In this document: positions 7,448 to 16,812 of the stretch, piece after piece
Position numbering within the stretch: position 1 is the first letter of the stretch
How the letters are laid out: every line of letters starts with the position of its first letter
Assembly: GCA_903934875.1 (NCBI GenBank)
Contig: CAIZPP010000294.1
Location: 1-37,886, forward strand
Direction: 5' to 3'
DNA: 37,886 bases
Source of the DNA: an uncultured Methylococcaceae bacterium
Lineage (GTDB): Bacteria > Pseudomonadota > Gammaproteobacteria > Methylococcales > Methylococcaceae
Notes under the pieces: generated by a model
Told to the model about the DNA's origin: nothing
Seen by the model: only the letters and a program-made list of their open reading frames with translations
The model's database searches: none
Translations under genes and position numbers: made by a program

Positions 7448-8527
7448 ATGCGCCTGTCCAGTAAAACGCCTCTCTCCCGGCATGGGGCTTGCTCCAATCC
7501 CGATTCCCGATTTCTCAAGCTAACCCGCTCCGCCGAGGTTTTGCTGGGGGAGGAGGAATGGGAAGTGGATACTGCCGCGATCAAGACGGAGCTTTCTTTC
7601 GAACAGGCCAAGTCGATCATTAGTTACAACCAATCCCCGGACATCCCATTCGACCGCTCGGTCAATGCGTATCGCGGGTGCCAGCATGGCTGCATTTATT
7701 GTTATGCGCGTCCGACCCATGAATATCTCGGGCTTTCAGCCGGCTTGGATTTCGAGACTAAGATTGTGGTCAAGGACAATGCGGCGGAGCGTTTACGCCA
7801 AGAACTGTCCCGGCCCAATTACCGGCCTGCGCCTTTGGCCTTGGGGGCGAATACCGACCCCTACCAACCGCTAGAGCAAAAGCAGCGAGTGACGCGCCAA
7901 GTTTTGGAAGTGCTGGCCGAATTCAAGCATCCTGTAACCATCACCACCAAGGGAGCCTTGATTTCTCGGGATATCGATCTATTGGCCTGCATGGCGGAGA
8001 ATAATTTGGTTCGCGTGATGATATCCATAGCCACCATGGAGCCTGAAATCGCCCGGCGCTTGGAACCCAAGGCGGCCTCTCCGCTGCGGCGGATGGCGAT
8101 AGTGAGCCAATTGAGCGAGGCGGGCATCCCAACAGGCGTGATCGTCGCACCCATCATCCCAGCACTGACCGACCAGGATATCGAGAAGGTGCTGAAGCTC
8201 GCCAAACAATCCGGGGCTTGCATGGCATCCTATGTGTTTCTGCGCTTGCCGCTGGGGGTTAAGGAATTGTTTGTCGAATGGCTGGAGGCCAATTACCCCG
8301 AACGCGCCACGCATGTGATGAGTCTGCTGCGCCAATCGCGGGGCGGGCGCGAGAATGTCTCGAATTTCGGTGAGCGCATGGAGGGCTGTGGTGTCTTTGC
8401 CCAAATGATCAAGCAGCGTTTCACAAAAACCTGTAACCGCTTGGGGTTCGTCCAGCCTGAGCCTCTAAACATCGGACTGTTCAGCCCGCCTAAGCCGGTT
8501 AAACCGCAGATGGATATGTTTGAGTAG
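7448..8527 (+). CDS. PA0069-family radical SAM protein (SPL-like)
   Basis: A 359-residue radical SAM enzyme. The cluster motif is in YRGCQHGCIYCYARP (CxxxCxxC). Family blocks NQSPDIPFDRSVNAYRGC, LGANTDPYQPLE, HPVTITTKGAL and VAPIIPALTD are all present. The family resembles spore photoproduct lyase, but its substrate is not established. I start at ATG 7448 (MRLSSKTPLSRHGACSNPDS), because the family begins at about this GACSNP block. A GTG at 7367 would add a hydrophobic N-terminus not expected for it. The stop TAG is split: TA belongs to a 5-bp target duplication, and the G is the first base of a family 3 element at 8527. Confidence 0.88.
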   Translation: MRLSSKTPLSRHGACSNPDSRFLKLTRSAEVLLGEEEWEVDTAAIKTELSFEQAKSIISYNQSPDIPFDRSVNAYRGCQHGCIYCYARPTHEYLGLSAGLDFETKIVVKDNAAERLRQELSRPNYRPAPLALGANTDPYQPLEQKQRVTRQVLEVLAEFKHPVTITTKGALISRDIDLLACMAENNLVRVMISIATMEPEIARRLEPKAASPLRRMAIVSQLSEAGIPTGVIVAPIIPALTDQDIEKVLKLAKQSGACMASYVFLRLPLGVKELFVEWLEANYPERATHVMSLLRQSRGGRENVSNFGERMEGCGVFAQMIKQRFTKTCNRLGFVQPEPLNIGLFSPPKPVKPQMDMFE

Positions 8528-8657
8528 CTGATATTACGCATGGAGTGGCAAAGCTCGCTTTGCCTGCCAAGGCAAGCCTTGGCACTCCAAAACTAATCGC
8601 CGTAGGTCGGCAATCCTTTGCCGATAACAGCACCGGGGGCCTCTGCGTAACGTCAGT
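8527..8657. repeat. Family 3 palindromic element with 5-bp target duplication
   Basis: The termini are GCTGATATTACGCA and TGCGTAACGTCAGT, with GAGTA directly repeated at 8522-8526 and 8658-8662. The element completes the stop codon of the radical SAM gene on one side. On the other side it supplies the stop of the convergent NUDIX gene (8653-8655, minus strand). Confidence 0.9.
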
Positions 8658-9156
8658 GAGTAGGAATAAAATCCGTGCCTAAGCCGTCCGCATCGACTAG
8701 CCCCAGCCTTTCACCCCGGTGAGCCAGTCTGGCCCGTTCCAGAATGGGCAACAGCCCCTCGGCGATGGGAAATTTGTCTAATTCGTTTTCTGCTACCCAA
8801 GCAGCAGCATCGGCATCATCGGCGGCCAGTAGGTCTGTTTGGTCAGGGTTGGCAAGGCGGGCCAAAAAATCGACGATCACATAATGGAAGCCTTCTTGCC
8901 TGCGTTCGACCACGGCCATGATTGGCCCAATGTTCACGTCCAACCCGGTTTCCTCTTTGACCTCCCGCCGAACCCCTTCCACTAAGCTTTCACCGGCTTC
9001 CAATTTGCCGCCGGGGACATGCCAAAAACCCGCTGCGGGTGGTTTGCCGCGCCGAATCAGCAGGACTCGCTCGTCTTGGTCAAAGATGATTGCACTGACG
9101 CCTAGTGAAGGGTTGGGGGATAGGGGTGACGACAATTTAATTTTTCCACATGCCAC
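8653..9156 (-). CDS. NUDIX hydrolase
   Basis: A 167-residue NUDIX-fold protein. The Nudix box GGKLEAGESLVEGVRREVKE, continuing ETGLDV, fits GX5EX7REUXEEXGU at about residues 49-74, with the catalytic glutamates in place. The preceding strand VSAIIFDQDERVLLIRRGKP and the following VVERRQEGFHYVIVDFLARL are typical. The family cleaves nucleoside-diphosphate-linked compounds; the exact substrate cannot be told. The C-terminal tail after ERARLAHRGE shows no conserved motif, and the last codons and stop (TGA) come from the family 3 element and its target duplication, so the natural end may have changed. Confidence 0.88.
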   Translation of the reverse strand: MACGKIKLSSPLSPNPSLGVSAIIFDQDERVLLIRRGKPPAAGFWHVPGGKLEAGESLVEGVRREVKEETGLDVNIGPIMAVVERRQEGFHYVIVDFLARLANPDQTDLLAADDADAAAWVAENELDKFPIAEGLLPILERARLAHRGERLGLVDADGLGTDFIPTH

Positions 9157-9199
9157 TCAAACTATTTGGCTAATTTGGTGGCACTATACCTTTCCAGTG

Positions 9200-9460
9200 T
9201 TATGCCGCCGATTCATAGGGAACTTCCCAGCCTGGAAAAACAAGTACTGCTGGATGACATTTTAAGGTAATGGCAAGAAGCTTCGCTGTCTCTATATCAA
9301 GATTAATCCGCCCTTCTTCAATCTCAGAAAGAGTAATCAGAGATATGCCCGTAATTGAAGAGAGTTGGTTCTGGCTCAGTTCTTGGAGTTCTCGCATAAT
9401 ACGGACAGATTCACCAATCGAAACATCTACCCTCTTTTTGGCAGGATGGAATTCGTTCAT
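9200..9460 (-). CDS. XRE/HTH antitoxin of a HigBA-like module
   Basis: An 86-residue protein with a helix-turn-helix at about 16-68 (VRIMRELQELSQNQLSSITG, then SLITLSEIEEGRINLDIETA), typical of Cro/CI-type antitoxins. It should bind its own promoter and neutralise the toxin encoded just upstream. The start ATG lies 1 nt past the toxin stop (TGA-T-ATG), so the two are one operon with toxin first, as in higBA. The toxin frame is broken, which leaves the antitoxin apparently intact and possibly acting only as a DNA-binding regulator. Confidence 0.8.
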   Translation of the reverse strand: MNEFHPAKKRVDVSIGESVRIMRELQELSQNQLSSITGISLITLSEIEEGRINLDIETAKLLAITLKCHPAVLVFPGWEVPYESAA

Positions 9461-9461
9461 A

Positions 9462-9745
9462 TCAAATCTTCCTATAATCGTGGGCAGTTACTTGTACCAC
9501 CTGAATTAACAAAATATGGGCGGTAACTCGATAAATCACTCGCCACTGAAGCCCTAGCCTAGAAGATCGGGGTCGTTCCACTTGCCAGACAAAGCTTCAT
9601 CATGGAAACCCTTAATAGCACGTAAGCCAGGCGGACCTGAAAGTCTTGCAACGTCTTTCCACTTTTCATATCGCTTTAACACTTCAAGTGGGATATCCTC
9701 CGTTAGCTGTTTATCGACGCGACGATGCTCCTCAATTTGCCACAT
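9462..9745 (-). pseudogene. RelE/HigB-like toxin, frameshifted
   Basis: The first frame begins MWQIEEHRRVDKQLTEDIPL and reaches ...GPPGLRAIKGFHDEALSGKW, then runs into a stop at 9554. The protein continues in another frame as RSSRLGLQWRVIYRVTAHIL and QVVQVTAHDYRKI, ending at TGA 9462-9464. Joined, this is a normal-length RelE/ParE-superfamily toxin: the SGKW...SSRLG..WRVIYRV core is the family hallmark. The break is near a CCCC run at about 9567-9572 and needs one extra base to restore the frame. Loss of the toxin is the simplest reading; a homopolymer sequencing error is possible. Confidence 0.75.
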
Positions 9746-9762
9746 GTCGAATTATCCCCAAT

Positions 9763-9820
9763 TGTAGGTGCGAATTTATTCGCATTGATGCATGGTTTGG
9801 CGAATAAATTCGCACCTACA
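9763..9820. repeat. Hairpin repeat (TGTAGGTGCGAATTTATTCGC type)
   Basis: TGTAGGTGCGAATTTATTCGC and its inverse GCGAATAAATTCGCACCTACA form a 21-bp stem around a 16-nt loop, between the toxin gene start and gltX. It resembles REP-like dispersed palindromes known in many proteobacteria. Confidence 0.8.
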
Positions 9821-9869
9821 GTCATTCCAACGACCTAATTTAGGGTGATGTTTATTCCGGCAGAGGCAA

Positions 9870-11270
9870 TTAACCTGCCACACCCGCATATTCCGCCAGC
9901 CGCTTGCGCAATAGTTGGGGTTCCAGCGCTTGGTAAAGCTTCGCCAGTTCGGGGCCGTCTGTGCGGCCACTCAGTGCTGCCCGCAGTGGCATGAACAAAG
10001 CCTTGCCCTTGGCTCCGGACTTTGCTTTCAATTGACCCATGAATGTATTGAAATCCTCCCCTGCCGCCGTAGCGGCATCCAGCGCGGAGAGAAAGAACGC
10101 CTCGCCCGCCTGTCGCGCAATATTGGCTATTTCAACAGTGGGTGCCAATTCGTCGGTGAAGAGAATTTTAGCCCATTCGTCCGCCTGATTCGGAAATACA
10201 CAGTTGGTTCTGACAATATCCATGAATAATACGTGTTTTTGCATGGGCACCAAGGCTTGGGTTTCTTTGTGCAACCACTGCCACAGAGTTTCGTCATCAG
10301 CCACCCGCACCACTTCTTCCTGCCAATGCTGCAAATGGGCTATGTCGAATCGCGATGGGGATTTGCCCAGATGGCTGATGTCGAAATGCTGTTTTAGTTC
10401 ATTGAGACTCAGCAAGCCTTCATTTTCGTAGTGGTGGCCTACGCGGGCCAGCATGTTCAGCAGGGCCAGGGGAAAATAACCCTCCTCGCGCAGCTGGTTC
10501 AGACTGCGGCTGCCGTTGCGTTTGGAGAGCGGGGCGCCATCGTCGCCTAGCACCAGAGAAATGTGTGCGTATGCAGGTGCTGGAAGCCCCAGTGCCTTGA
10601 GTATCAGCAACTGGCGCGGGGTATTGCTCAGATGGTCTTCGCCGCGTAACACATGGGTCACCCCCATCAGCGAATCATCAATGGCGTTGCAAAAGAAAAA
10701 AGCCGGTGTGCCGTCCGCACGGCGGATGATGAAATCGCCAATGTCATCGGTGTCGAATTTCTGCGCGCCACGCACGAGGTCGTTGAATTCCACCGTTTCG
10801 TCGTGCGGCACACGGAAGCGCAGAGTTGCTTGCAGTCCTTTTTGCAGTCGGCGCTCGACATCCTCAGGATTCAGGCGTCCGCATTTTCCGCCATAGCGCG
10901 GCGGCTGGCCCGCGCTGAGCTGGACCTTGCGGGAAACCTCCAATTCCGTGGCGGTGCAAAAGCAAGGATAGGCAAGTCCTTTGAGTTCCAATTGTTCGTA
11001 ATAGCGTGCATAGACTTGGCTGCGTTTTGATTGAAAATAGTCGGCGTTGGCCTTGGCAGATTGCGGTCCCTCATCCCATGCCAGCCCCATCCAGCGCATA
11101 TCGTCCAGCAGTTCCGCAACGAATTCGCTACGGCTGCGTTCCAAGTCGGTGTCCTCTATGCGTAGCAGGAAGCGCTCCCCAAACAGAGCGCTTAACAAAG
11201 CCGTGCGGGCATTTCCCAGATGCAGGAGGCCAGTGGGGCTGGGGGCGAAGCGGGTTTTGGTGTGGTTCAT
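9870..11270 (-). CDS. gltX: Glutamyl-tRNA synthetase
   Basis: A 466-residue class I aminoacyl-tRNA synthetase. The N-terminal signature RFAPSPTGLLHLGNARTALL contains the HIGH-type HLGN. The KMSKS-type motif is PLSKRNGSRS. Zinc-site cysteines are visible in YPCFCT and GGKCGRL. RGEDHLSNTPRQLLILKALG is the conserved tRNA-acceptor region. The first ATG (11312) would add 14 residues; I prefer ATG at 11270 (MNHTKTRFAPSPTG), because the family starts just before RFAPSPTG. Some bacteria carry two GluRS paralogues with different tRNA preference, so misreading it as the only GltX is a small risk. Confidence 0.93.
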   Translation of the reverse strand: MNHTKTRFAPSPTGLLHLGNARTALLSALFGERFLLRIEDTDLERSRSEFVAELLDDMRWMGLAWDEGPQSAKANADYFQSKRSQVYARYYEQLELKGLAYPCFCTATELEVSRKVQLSAGQPPRYGGKCGRLNPEDVERRLQKGLQATLRFRVPHDETVEFNDLVRGAQKFDTDDIGDFIIRRADGTPAFFFCNAIDDSLMGVTHVLRGEDHLSNTPRQLLILKALGLPAPAYAHISLVLGDDGAPLSKRNGSRSLNQLREEGYFPLALLNMLARVGHHYENEGLLSLNELKQHFDISHLGKSPSRFDIAHLQHWQEEVVRVADDETLWQWLHKETQALVPMQKHVLFMDIVRTNCVFPNQADEWAKILFTDELAPTVEIANIARQAGEAFFLSALDAATAAGEDFNTFMGQLKAKSGAKGKALFMPLRAALSGRTDGPELAKLYQALEPQLLRKRLAEYAGVAG

Positions 11271-11361
11271 GGCAATTATCGCCGCTAAAGAATTAGGATA
11301 AGGTTTTGGCAAGCGCGCACTTTATCAACAATAGAGCATAGTCGGCAAGATTAACCGCATC

Positions 11362-11931
11362 TCAATCCAAAAAAGCTTCCACTTGAAGATTCAACTTCAC
11401 TTCATCGCCTATAAACGGGAGGAAGGCCTTCATGCCGAAGTCGCTGCGCTTGATCAGCCCGGTGGCATCGGCACCGCAGATATTGCGCTTATTGATAGGA
11501 TGCACTCCGCAATGGAAACGCTCGATGGTTAAGAGTATAGGCTTGCTGATGCCAAGCAGGGTCAAGGTTCCTTCGGTGGCAATAGGCGTTTCGCCAGAGA
11601 ATTTGACTTGTGTGGAAACAAAGGTGATCGAGGGGTGCTTTTCTGTATTAAAAAAATCGGCCTCTTTCAGCTTCGCCTCTAATTCAGGCAGGCCGGTGTC
11701 GATGGAATTGGCATCTATGTTGACATGGATGGAACCCCATTCGCTTTTCGGTTCCAGTAGTATGGTTCCGCTCGTTTGGTCGAAGCGACCCCGTTGTGTG
11801 GAAAAACCTATATGGCTGATTTCAAAGCTTGGGAAAGTGTGTTTTGAATCTATGGTGTAGTTTTCCGCAAAACTGATTCCGGTGTAGGCAAGGCAAAGCG
11901 CGACCGCATAGGGTGCGTAGCGGATAGGCAT
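11362..11931 (-). CDS. YceI family periplasmic protein
   Basis: A 189-residue secreted protein. The signal peptide MPIRYAPYAVALCLAYTGIS with cleavage near SFAEN precedes a YceI lipocalin-like barrel: YTIDSKHTFPSFEISHIGFS, GTILLEP...VNIDANSIDTG, FFNTEKHPSITFVSTQV, GTLTLLGISKPILLTIERFH and RSDFGMKAFLPFIGDEVKL. Members bind isoprenoid chains such as polyprenols or quinones in the periplasm; the ligand here is not known. ATG 11931 is preferred over 11946 because a GGAG lies about 10 nt upstream of it. It is monocistronic between gltX and the protease gene. Confidence 0.88.
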   Translation of the reverse strand: MPIRYAPYAVALCLAYTGISFAENYTIDSKHTFPSFEISHIGFSTQRGRFDQTSGTILLEPKSEWGSIHVNIDANSIDTGLPELEAKLKEADFFNTEKHPSITFVSTQVKFSGETPIATEGTLTLLGISKPILLTIERFHCGVHPINKRNICGADATGLIKRSDFGMKAFLPFIGDEVKLNLQVEAFLD

Positions 11932-12028
11932 AGGGGTTTTCTCCAAAGGAGGGTATGAAAAACGGCATTTTACTAAAGTAGTTGTTAAAAAACTTATGAA
12001 CCCTTACTTATGGACCTTAACGACCGGC

Positions 12029-12736
12029 TTACTTTGGCATCAACTGCAATTCATTATTGGCATCGTCTAAGGAAAAGCGGAAGCGGTTCAGAAAGCTCAT
12101 TCCCAATAGGCGCACACCGCTGAGTTTCTGGTCACTGATGAAACTGACGGGCACATTCTCGACCGACACATCGCCAACCCGCACCGAGTGGAGGATGCCT
12201 GTTTTGACCGGAATGGAACCAGCGGCGGTCTGGCTGATACCCTCTCGCAGATTTTCCCGGCTAAAGCCCAACTGCAGAAGCATGGATGCCGGCAGCACCA
12301 AGGTCGTCGCACCCGTGTCAACCAGCAGCGAGCTTGCAATTTCAATGTTGTTTGGACCTAGAAGCGTTGCTAGAACCTGATGGTGGATACCTATGCGCTG
12401 AGTTTTTACCACTCCGCTGCTTTTGGGTTTTGGGGCGACATCCTTTACGCTGGTGATTGTCACTCGTTCGATCTTGCCGTTTTGGCCAACGATCATGAAA
12501 TTGTAATCTGCAAGCAAGGATTTAACGCGTTGGGCAACGTCCCCCTCGGCTGGAATGGATGGCTCGTCACCAACCCTATCCAAGCCATCAATGCGAACAC
12601 CAGTCTCTTTGCCTAGGGCTTCCAATTGGGAGCGCAAGGTCTCCGCTTGGACCCGTGCCGCAGGCGCAAATAACAGCATGGCAATCAAGGCTGCGCTTAA
12701 AGGCCATGTTTTTCCAGATGGGCAACAAGAAATCAT
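12029..12736 (-). CDS. Retropepsin-like aspartic protease (clan AA), exported
   Basis: A 235-residue protein with an N-terminal signal sequence (hydrophobic 12-25, APAARVQA before ETL). A small N-terminal region at about 32-95 (VAQRVKSLLADYNFMIVGQN) has a fold I cannot assign. The protease domain is at about 115-233, with the single-copy catalytic motif SLLVDTGATTLVLPASM and the flap-and-closing block SGVRLLGMSFLNRFRFSLDD. Such proteins are predicted homodimeric aspartic proteases in the periplasm; physiological substrates are unknown. It is divergent from gyrA across a 176-bp gap with a possible gyrA promoter. Confidence 0.85.
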   Translation of the reverse strand: MISCCPSGKTWPLSAALIAMLLFAPAARVQAETLRSQLEALGKETGVRIDGLDRVGDEPSIPAEGDVAQRVKSLLADYNFMIVGQNGKIERVTITSVKDVAPKPKSSGVVKTQRIGIHHQVLATLLGPNNIEIASSLLVDTGATTLVLPASMLLQLGFSRENLREGISQTAAGSIPVKTGILHSVRVGDVSVENVPVSFISDQKLSGVRLLGMSFLNRFRFSLDDANNELQLMPK

Positions 12737-12790
12737 CGTAGCTTGCGGGTTCTGAGTGATTGAATAACGCCATCATACGCCCTAATTTGG

Positions 12791-12796
12791 TATAAT
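12791..12796 (+). promoter_or_regulatory. Possible -10 box upstream of gyrA
   Basis: A consensus TATAAT lies about 117 bp before the gyrA start. No good -35 box is found at the usual 16-18 bp, so this is only a candidate. Confidence 0.3.
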
Positions 12797-12912
12797 TGGC
12801 CGTTGTTGAAGCGTGTGCCATAGATGGCCCACAGAAATTAGCCTGTTCGCCTTTGAAAAAAGCGAAACCCTCTCCTGCTTTATTGCTCCGAATCGCACAA
12901 TTAACGGTCCTG

Positions 12913-15531
12913 ATGTCCTCATTCGCCAAAGAAATCATCCCGGTAAACCTAGAAGACGAAATGAAGCAGTCCTACTTGGATTACGCCATGAGCGTGATCG
13001 TAGGACGTGCGTTGCCTGATGCCCGCGACGGGTTGAAGCCAGTGCATCGTCGAGTTCTATTCGCCATGCAGGAACTGGGCAACGACTGGAACAAGCCCTA
13101 TAAGAAATCCGCCCGCGTAGTCGGTGACGTGATTGGTAAATACCACCCACACGGCGATTCGGCGGTTTACGACACCATCGTCCGCATGGCCCAGCCATTT
13201 TCTTTGCGCTACATGCTGGTCGACGGGCAAGGCAACTTTGGTTCCGTGGATGGCGACCCCCCAGCCGCAATGCGTTACACCGAAGTTCGCATGGCGCGCA
13301 TCGCGCACGATTTGCTTGCCGATTTAGACAAGGAAACAGTTGATTTCGTGCCCAACTATGACGAATCCGAACGCGAGCCTTCGGTCCTGCCGACGCGAAT
13401 TCCCAATCTGTTGATCAATGGCTCGGCTGGTATCGCCGTCGGCATGGCAACCAATATTCCCCCGCATAATCTTAGCGAGGTGATTAGCGCTTGTCTGGCC
13501 CTGATCGAAAATCCTGATGTCAGCATTTATGACTTGATGCGCTATATCCCAGGCCCTGATTTTCCGACTTACGGATTCATCAATGGGGCCGGCGGCATCC
13601 GTGAGGCTTATCTTACCGGGCGTGGCCGCATTTACTTACGCGCCCGTTGCGCTTTTGAGGGTGAGGAGGGCGGCAGGCAAAGTATTATCGTCAACGAATT
13701 GCCTTATCAGGTCAATAAAGCCCGCTTGTTGGAGAAAATAGCCGAATTGGTCAAGGAAGGCAAGCTGGAGGGTATTTCCGGGCTGCGTGACGAATCGGAC
13801 AAGGACGGCATGAGAATGGTGATTGAACTGCGCCGCAATGAAGTGCCTGAAGTGGTGCTGAACAACCTGTATCAGCAGACCCAGATGGGCACCGTTTTCG
13901 GCATCAACATGGTGGCTTTGTTGGATGGGCGTCCGCGTTGCATGAATCTGAAGGAGCTGTTGGTCGCCTTCGTAGACCACCGCCGCGAAGTGGTCACCCG
14001 CCGGACAGTGTTTGAATTGCGCAAGGCCCGCGAGCGCGCCCATATACTGGAAGGCCAAGCGGTGGCGCTGGCCAATATCGACGAGATCATTGATCTAATC
14101 AAGTCATCGCCGACCCCGGCGGATGCAAAAGAGCGGATGTTAGCAAGAGTTTGGCTGCCCGGTGTGGTATCGGTGTTGCTGGAGCGGGCGGATGAGGCTT
14201 CCCGCTCCCGCCCCGACAACTTGGAAGCCATTTATGGGCTAGGCGGTGAGGGCTACCGGCTTTCCACTGTCCAAGCCCAAGCCATCCTCGACCTGCGCCT
14301 GCACCGCCTGACCGGGTTGGAGCAAGACAAAATCATTGAAGAATATAAAATCTTGCTGGAGCAGATTGACGAATTGCTACTGATTCTTGCCGACGACCAG
14401 CGGCTAATGGAAGTGATACGGGATGAATTAGTCGCGGTGCGCGAGCAGTACGGTGACAAACGCCGCACCGAGATTCTGGAAGACCGCCTGGACCTGTCCG
14501 CAGGCGATCTAATCACCGAAGAAGACATGGTGGTGACGGTGTCCCACGAAGGCTATGTCAAGTCGCAACCGTTGACCGATTACCGTTCGCAGAGGCGCGG
14601 CGGGCGGGGCAAGCAGGCGGCACCGACCAAGGAAGAGGATTACATCGAAAAGCTCATCGTCGCCAACACCCACGATACTATCTTGTGCTTTTCCAGCACC
14701 GGTAAAGTGTACTGGCTCAAAGTCTATGACTTGCCGGTGGCCAGCCGCACCGCACGGGGCAGACCCTTCGTGAATTTGCTGCCGCTGGCGGAGGGCGAGC
14801 GCATCAATGCCATTCTTCCTGTGCGCGAGTTTGATGACAAACATTACATCTTCATGGCGACCACATCGGCCACGGTCAAAAAAGTGCCATTGAACGAATT
14901 CGAGCGCCAGAGGCAAACCGGCAAAATTGCCATCGAATTGCGCGAGGACGACCATCTGGTCAATGTCGCCATCACCAATGGCGAACAGGATGTGTTGCTG
15001 TTCAGCAGCGACGGTAAAGTGGTTTGCTTCAAGGAAACCGATGTGCGGGCAATGGGCCGCACCGCCACGGGTGTGCGTGGCATGTCCCTGAAAGAAGGCC
15101 AAAAGGTCATTGCCCTGATTATTTCCAGTTCCGGCACAGTGTTGAACATCACCGAAAACGGTTACGGCAAGCGCACCGCCTTGGAGGAATTCCCCCGCCA
15201 TGCGCGTGGTGGCCAGGGTGTCATCAGCATCCAAACCTCCGCCCGCAACGGTGCCTTAGTCGGTGCGACCTTGGTGGAGGACACTGACGAAATCATGATT
15301 ATCACCGATGCCGGCACCTTAGTCCGCACCCGTGTGGATGAAATTTCCGTGGTAGGCCGCAACACTCAAGGTGTCACCGTCATCAAACTGAGTCCGGGGG
15401 AAAAAGTCGTCGGCGTGGACCGGATTGCCAATTTGCCGGAGGGGGAGGAGGAGAGTGTCGAGGTCGAAGTAGAGGAATCACCTGTCGTTGAGGAAGGAGA
15501 TAAGCCGTCTCCATCTCCAGACGGAGAATAG
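12913..15531 (+). CDS. gyrA: DNA gyrase subunit A
   Basis: An 872-residue type IIA topoisomerase subunit that works with GyrB to introduce negative supercoils. I start at ATG 12913 ([20 protein letters not shown]); the frame stays open upstream to 12796 but is not family-like. With this start the catalytic tyrosine is Y122 in [10 protein letters not shown], and the quinolone-determining residues are S83 and D87 ([10 protein letters not shown]), identical in number and kind to wild-type E. coli. The C-terminal beta-pinwheel carries a GyrA box QRRGGRG. The tail is acidic ([13 protein letters not shown]). It heads the block that leads to serC and the aromatic genes, but an inserted restriction-modification island now separates them. 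Confidence 0.97.
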   Translation: MSSFAKEIIPVNLEDEMKQSYLDYAMSVIVGRALPDARDGLKPVHRRVLFAMQELGNDWNKPYKKSARVVGDVIGKYHPHGDSAVYDTIVRMAQPFSLRYMLVDGQGNFGSVDGDPPAAMRYTEVRMARIAHDLLADLDKETVDFVPNYDESEREPSVLPTRIPNLLINGSAGIAVGMATNIPPHNLSEVISACLALIENPDVSIYDLMRYIPGPDFPTYGFINGAGGIREAYLTGRGRIYLRARCAFEGEEGGRQSIIVNELPYQVNKARLLEKIAELVKEGKLEGISGLRDESDKDGMRMVIELRRNEVPEVVLNNLYQQTQMGTVFGINMVALLDGRPRCMNLKELLVAFVDHRREVVTRRTVFELRKARERAHILEGQAVALANIDEIIDLIKSSPTPADAKERMLARVWLPGVVSVLLERADEASRSRPDNLEAIYGLGGEGYRLSTVQAQAILDLRLHRLTGLEQDKIIEEYKILLEQIDELLLILADDQRLMEVIRDELVAVREQYGDKRRTEILEDRLDLSAGDLITEEDMVVTVSHEGYVKSQPLTDYRSQRRGGRGKQAAPTKEEDYIEKLIVANTHDTILCFSSTGKVYWLKVYDLPVASRTARGRPFVNLLPLAEGERINAILPVREFDDKHYIFMATTSATVKKVPLNEFERQRQTGKIAIELREDDHLVNVAITNGEQDVLLFSSDGKVVCFKETDVRAMGRTATGVRGMSLKEGQKVIALIISSSGTVLNITENGYGKRTALEEFPRHARGGQGVISIQTSARNGALVGATLVEDTDEIMIITDAGTLVRTRVDEISVVGRNTQGVTVIKLSPGEKVVGVDRIANLPEGEEESVEVEVEESPVVEEGDKPSPSPDGE

Positions 15532-15540
15532 TTTTGGCTG

Positions 15541-15564
15541 GTTCCCAATCTCCAGATTGGGAAC
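15541..15564. repeat. Hairpin repeat after gyrA
   Basis: GTTCCCAATCT CC AGATTGGGAAC is an 11-bp stem with a 2-nt loop, 9 bp after the gyrA stop. TTGGCTG precedes it, and a GAAGCTCCTGCTTC palindrome follows. A related copy in inverted orientation is at 37527-37597. It may act as a terminator, but no T run follows. Confidence 0.6.
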
Positions 15565-15641
15565 CCACGTCTCGGAAGCTCCTGCTTCTTGCCCAATGCA
15601 ATCAGGATAAAGTCTGTATCTGGTTTTTCTTGGATAACACT

Positions 15642-15943
15642 ATGAACGAATATCATGTTATGGTCAATGGACAGTGAAGGGCTTCATTGATATATTCAAA
15701 AATGTCTACACTATTTCGGCAGATACCAAAATTGTTTCTAAGATTCTTAAAATTCATCTATTTCCAAAAATCCTTCAGTTTGCTCAAGTCAATGGTTATA
15801 AAATAGTTCTTGCTGACCACCAGAATTATTACCCTGATATATCATTTGTAAAAGCCAACGATGAATTTATTAGGTTTGCGTTTGATTTCAAAACAACTTA
15901 CAGGAATTATAGAAATGGAGATGTTTCATTGATTGTAGAATAG
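15642..15943 (+). pseudogene. EcoRV-like restriction endonuclease, degraded
   Basis: The readable core ADTKIVSKILKIHLFPKILQ, NGYKIVLADHQNYYPDISFV and FAFDFKTTYRN matches the N-terminal third of R.EcoRV (SDTKVLSTI..., QQNHYPD, IDIKTTYTN), including the catalytic aspartates and lysine of the PD...D-x-K centre. Two lesions are visible. The likely original start ATG 15642 (MNEYHVMVNGQ) is out of frame with the rest by one nucleotide at about 15673. After TTYRNYRNGDVSLIVE the frame stops, with about 150 C-terminal residues missing. GTG 15674 is the only start for the core. It lies 17 bp before the methyltransferase and is AT-rich, unlike gyrA and serC. It is probably inactive. Confidence 0.8.
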
Positions 15944-15960
15944 AGAAATATTGAAACCTA

Positions 15961-16812
15961 ATGACAAAAACTAATGTGCCTCCAATCAAATCCCAAGGAA
16001 TTAAAACAAAGCTTGTTCCTTGGATTAGGAGCGTCATCCCCGGCGGATTTAATGGCACTTGGATTGAGCCATTCATGGGTACCGGAGCCGTGGCGTTTAA
16101 CATCGCACCGCACAGAGCGGTTCTCTGCGACACAAATCCGCATTTAGTCAACTTTTATTCCAGTATTGCCAATGGTGATATAACTCAAGAAATTGTTAAG
16201 GACTATCTTGTAAGTGAAGGTGAAAAGCTATTGTCTAAGGGCAAAGAACACTATTATTTTGTTAGAGACCGCTTTAATTCATACCATTCACCGCTCGATT
16301 TCCTATTTCTTAATCGGGCAGGTTTTAATGGAATGATTCGTTTCAATAAAAAAGGAGACTTCAATATACCATTTTGTAGAAAACCTCAACGCTTCTCCAA
16401 AGCCTATATTACAAAAATAGTTAATCAAGTTGCATATGTCAGCAGTTTGTTAATGGCGAAAGATTTTACCTTCAGATGCCAAGACTTTTCTAAAACTATT
16501 ACTGATGCGACACCGCATGATATAATTTATTGTGATCCGCCTTATATAGATCGGCATGTGGATTATTTCAATGGTTGGGACGATAGCCATGAAAAACAGC
16601 TATTCGAAAAGCTAGCTGTCTTTAGTGGATTATTTGTTTTGTCAACATGGCATCATAATGATTATCGTTCCAATGAATATATTCAATCATTATGGTCTAA
16701 TTTTAATGTTCTCACTCAACAACATTTTTACCATGTAGGTGGTAAAGAAGAAAATAGAAATCCAGTTATTGAAGCATTAATTATAAATTTTAAACATACT
16801 AATGGAATCTAA
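15961..16812 (+). CDS. DNA adenine methyltransferase, Dam/M.EcoRV type
   Basis: A 283-residue N6-adenine methyltransferase of the alpha class (D12/Dam family). The SAM motif [18 protein letters not shown] is at about 37-53. The family block [20 protein letters not shown] is in the middle, and the catalytic DPPY is in [20 protein letters not shown]. The neighbouring EcoRV-like nuclease fragment suggests the target GATATC, by analogy only. The gene is intact while its nuclease is not, so it is now an orphan methylase. AT-rich codon use and position within a core operon block point to horizontal transfer. It overlaps the next small gene by 11 bp. Confidence 0.9.
   Translation: MTKTNVPPIKSQGIKTKLVPWIRSVIPGGFNGTWIEPFMGTGAVAFNIAPHRAVLCDTNPHLVNFYSSIANGDITQEIVKDYLVSEGEKLLSKGKEHYYFVRDRFNSYHSPLDFLFLNRAGFNGMIRFNKKGDFNIPFCRKPQRFSKAYITKIVNQVAYVSSLLMAKDFTFRCQDFSKTITDATPHDIIYCDPPYIDRHVDYFNGWDDSHEKQLFEKLAVFSGLFVLSTWHHNDYRSNEYIQSLWSNFNVLTQQHFYHVGGKEENRNPVIEALIINFKHTNGI

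Noticed and set aside
12796-12912. Upstream extension of gyrA
   Set aside because: Using ATG 12913 places S83, D87 and Y122 at the same numbers as E. coli; the extension has no homology-like content.
14509-15234. 241-codon open frame antisense to gyrA
   Set aside because: It is fully inside a well-conserved gyrA coding region on the other strand, shows no family motifs and has no own ribosome-binding site; a shadow of gyrA codon bias.
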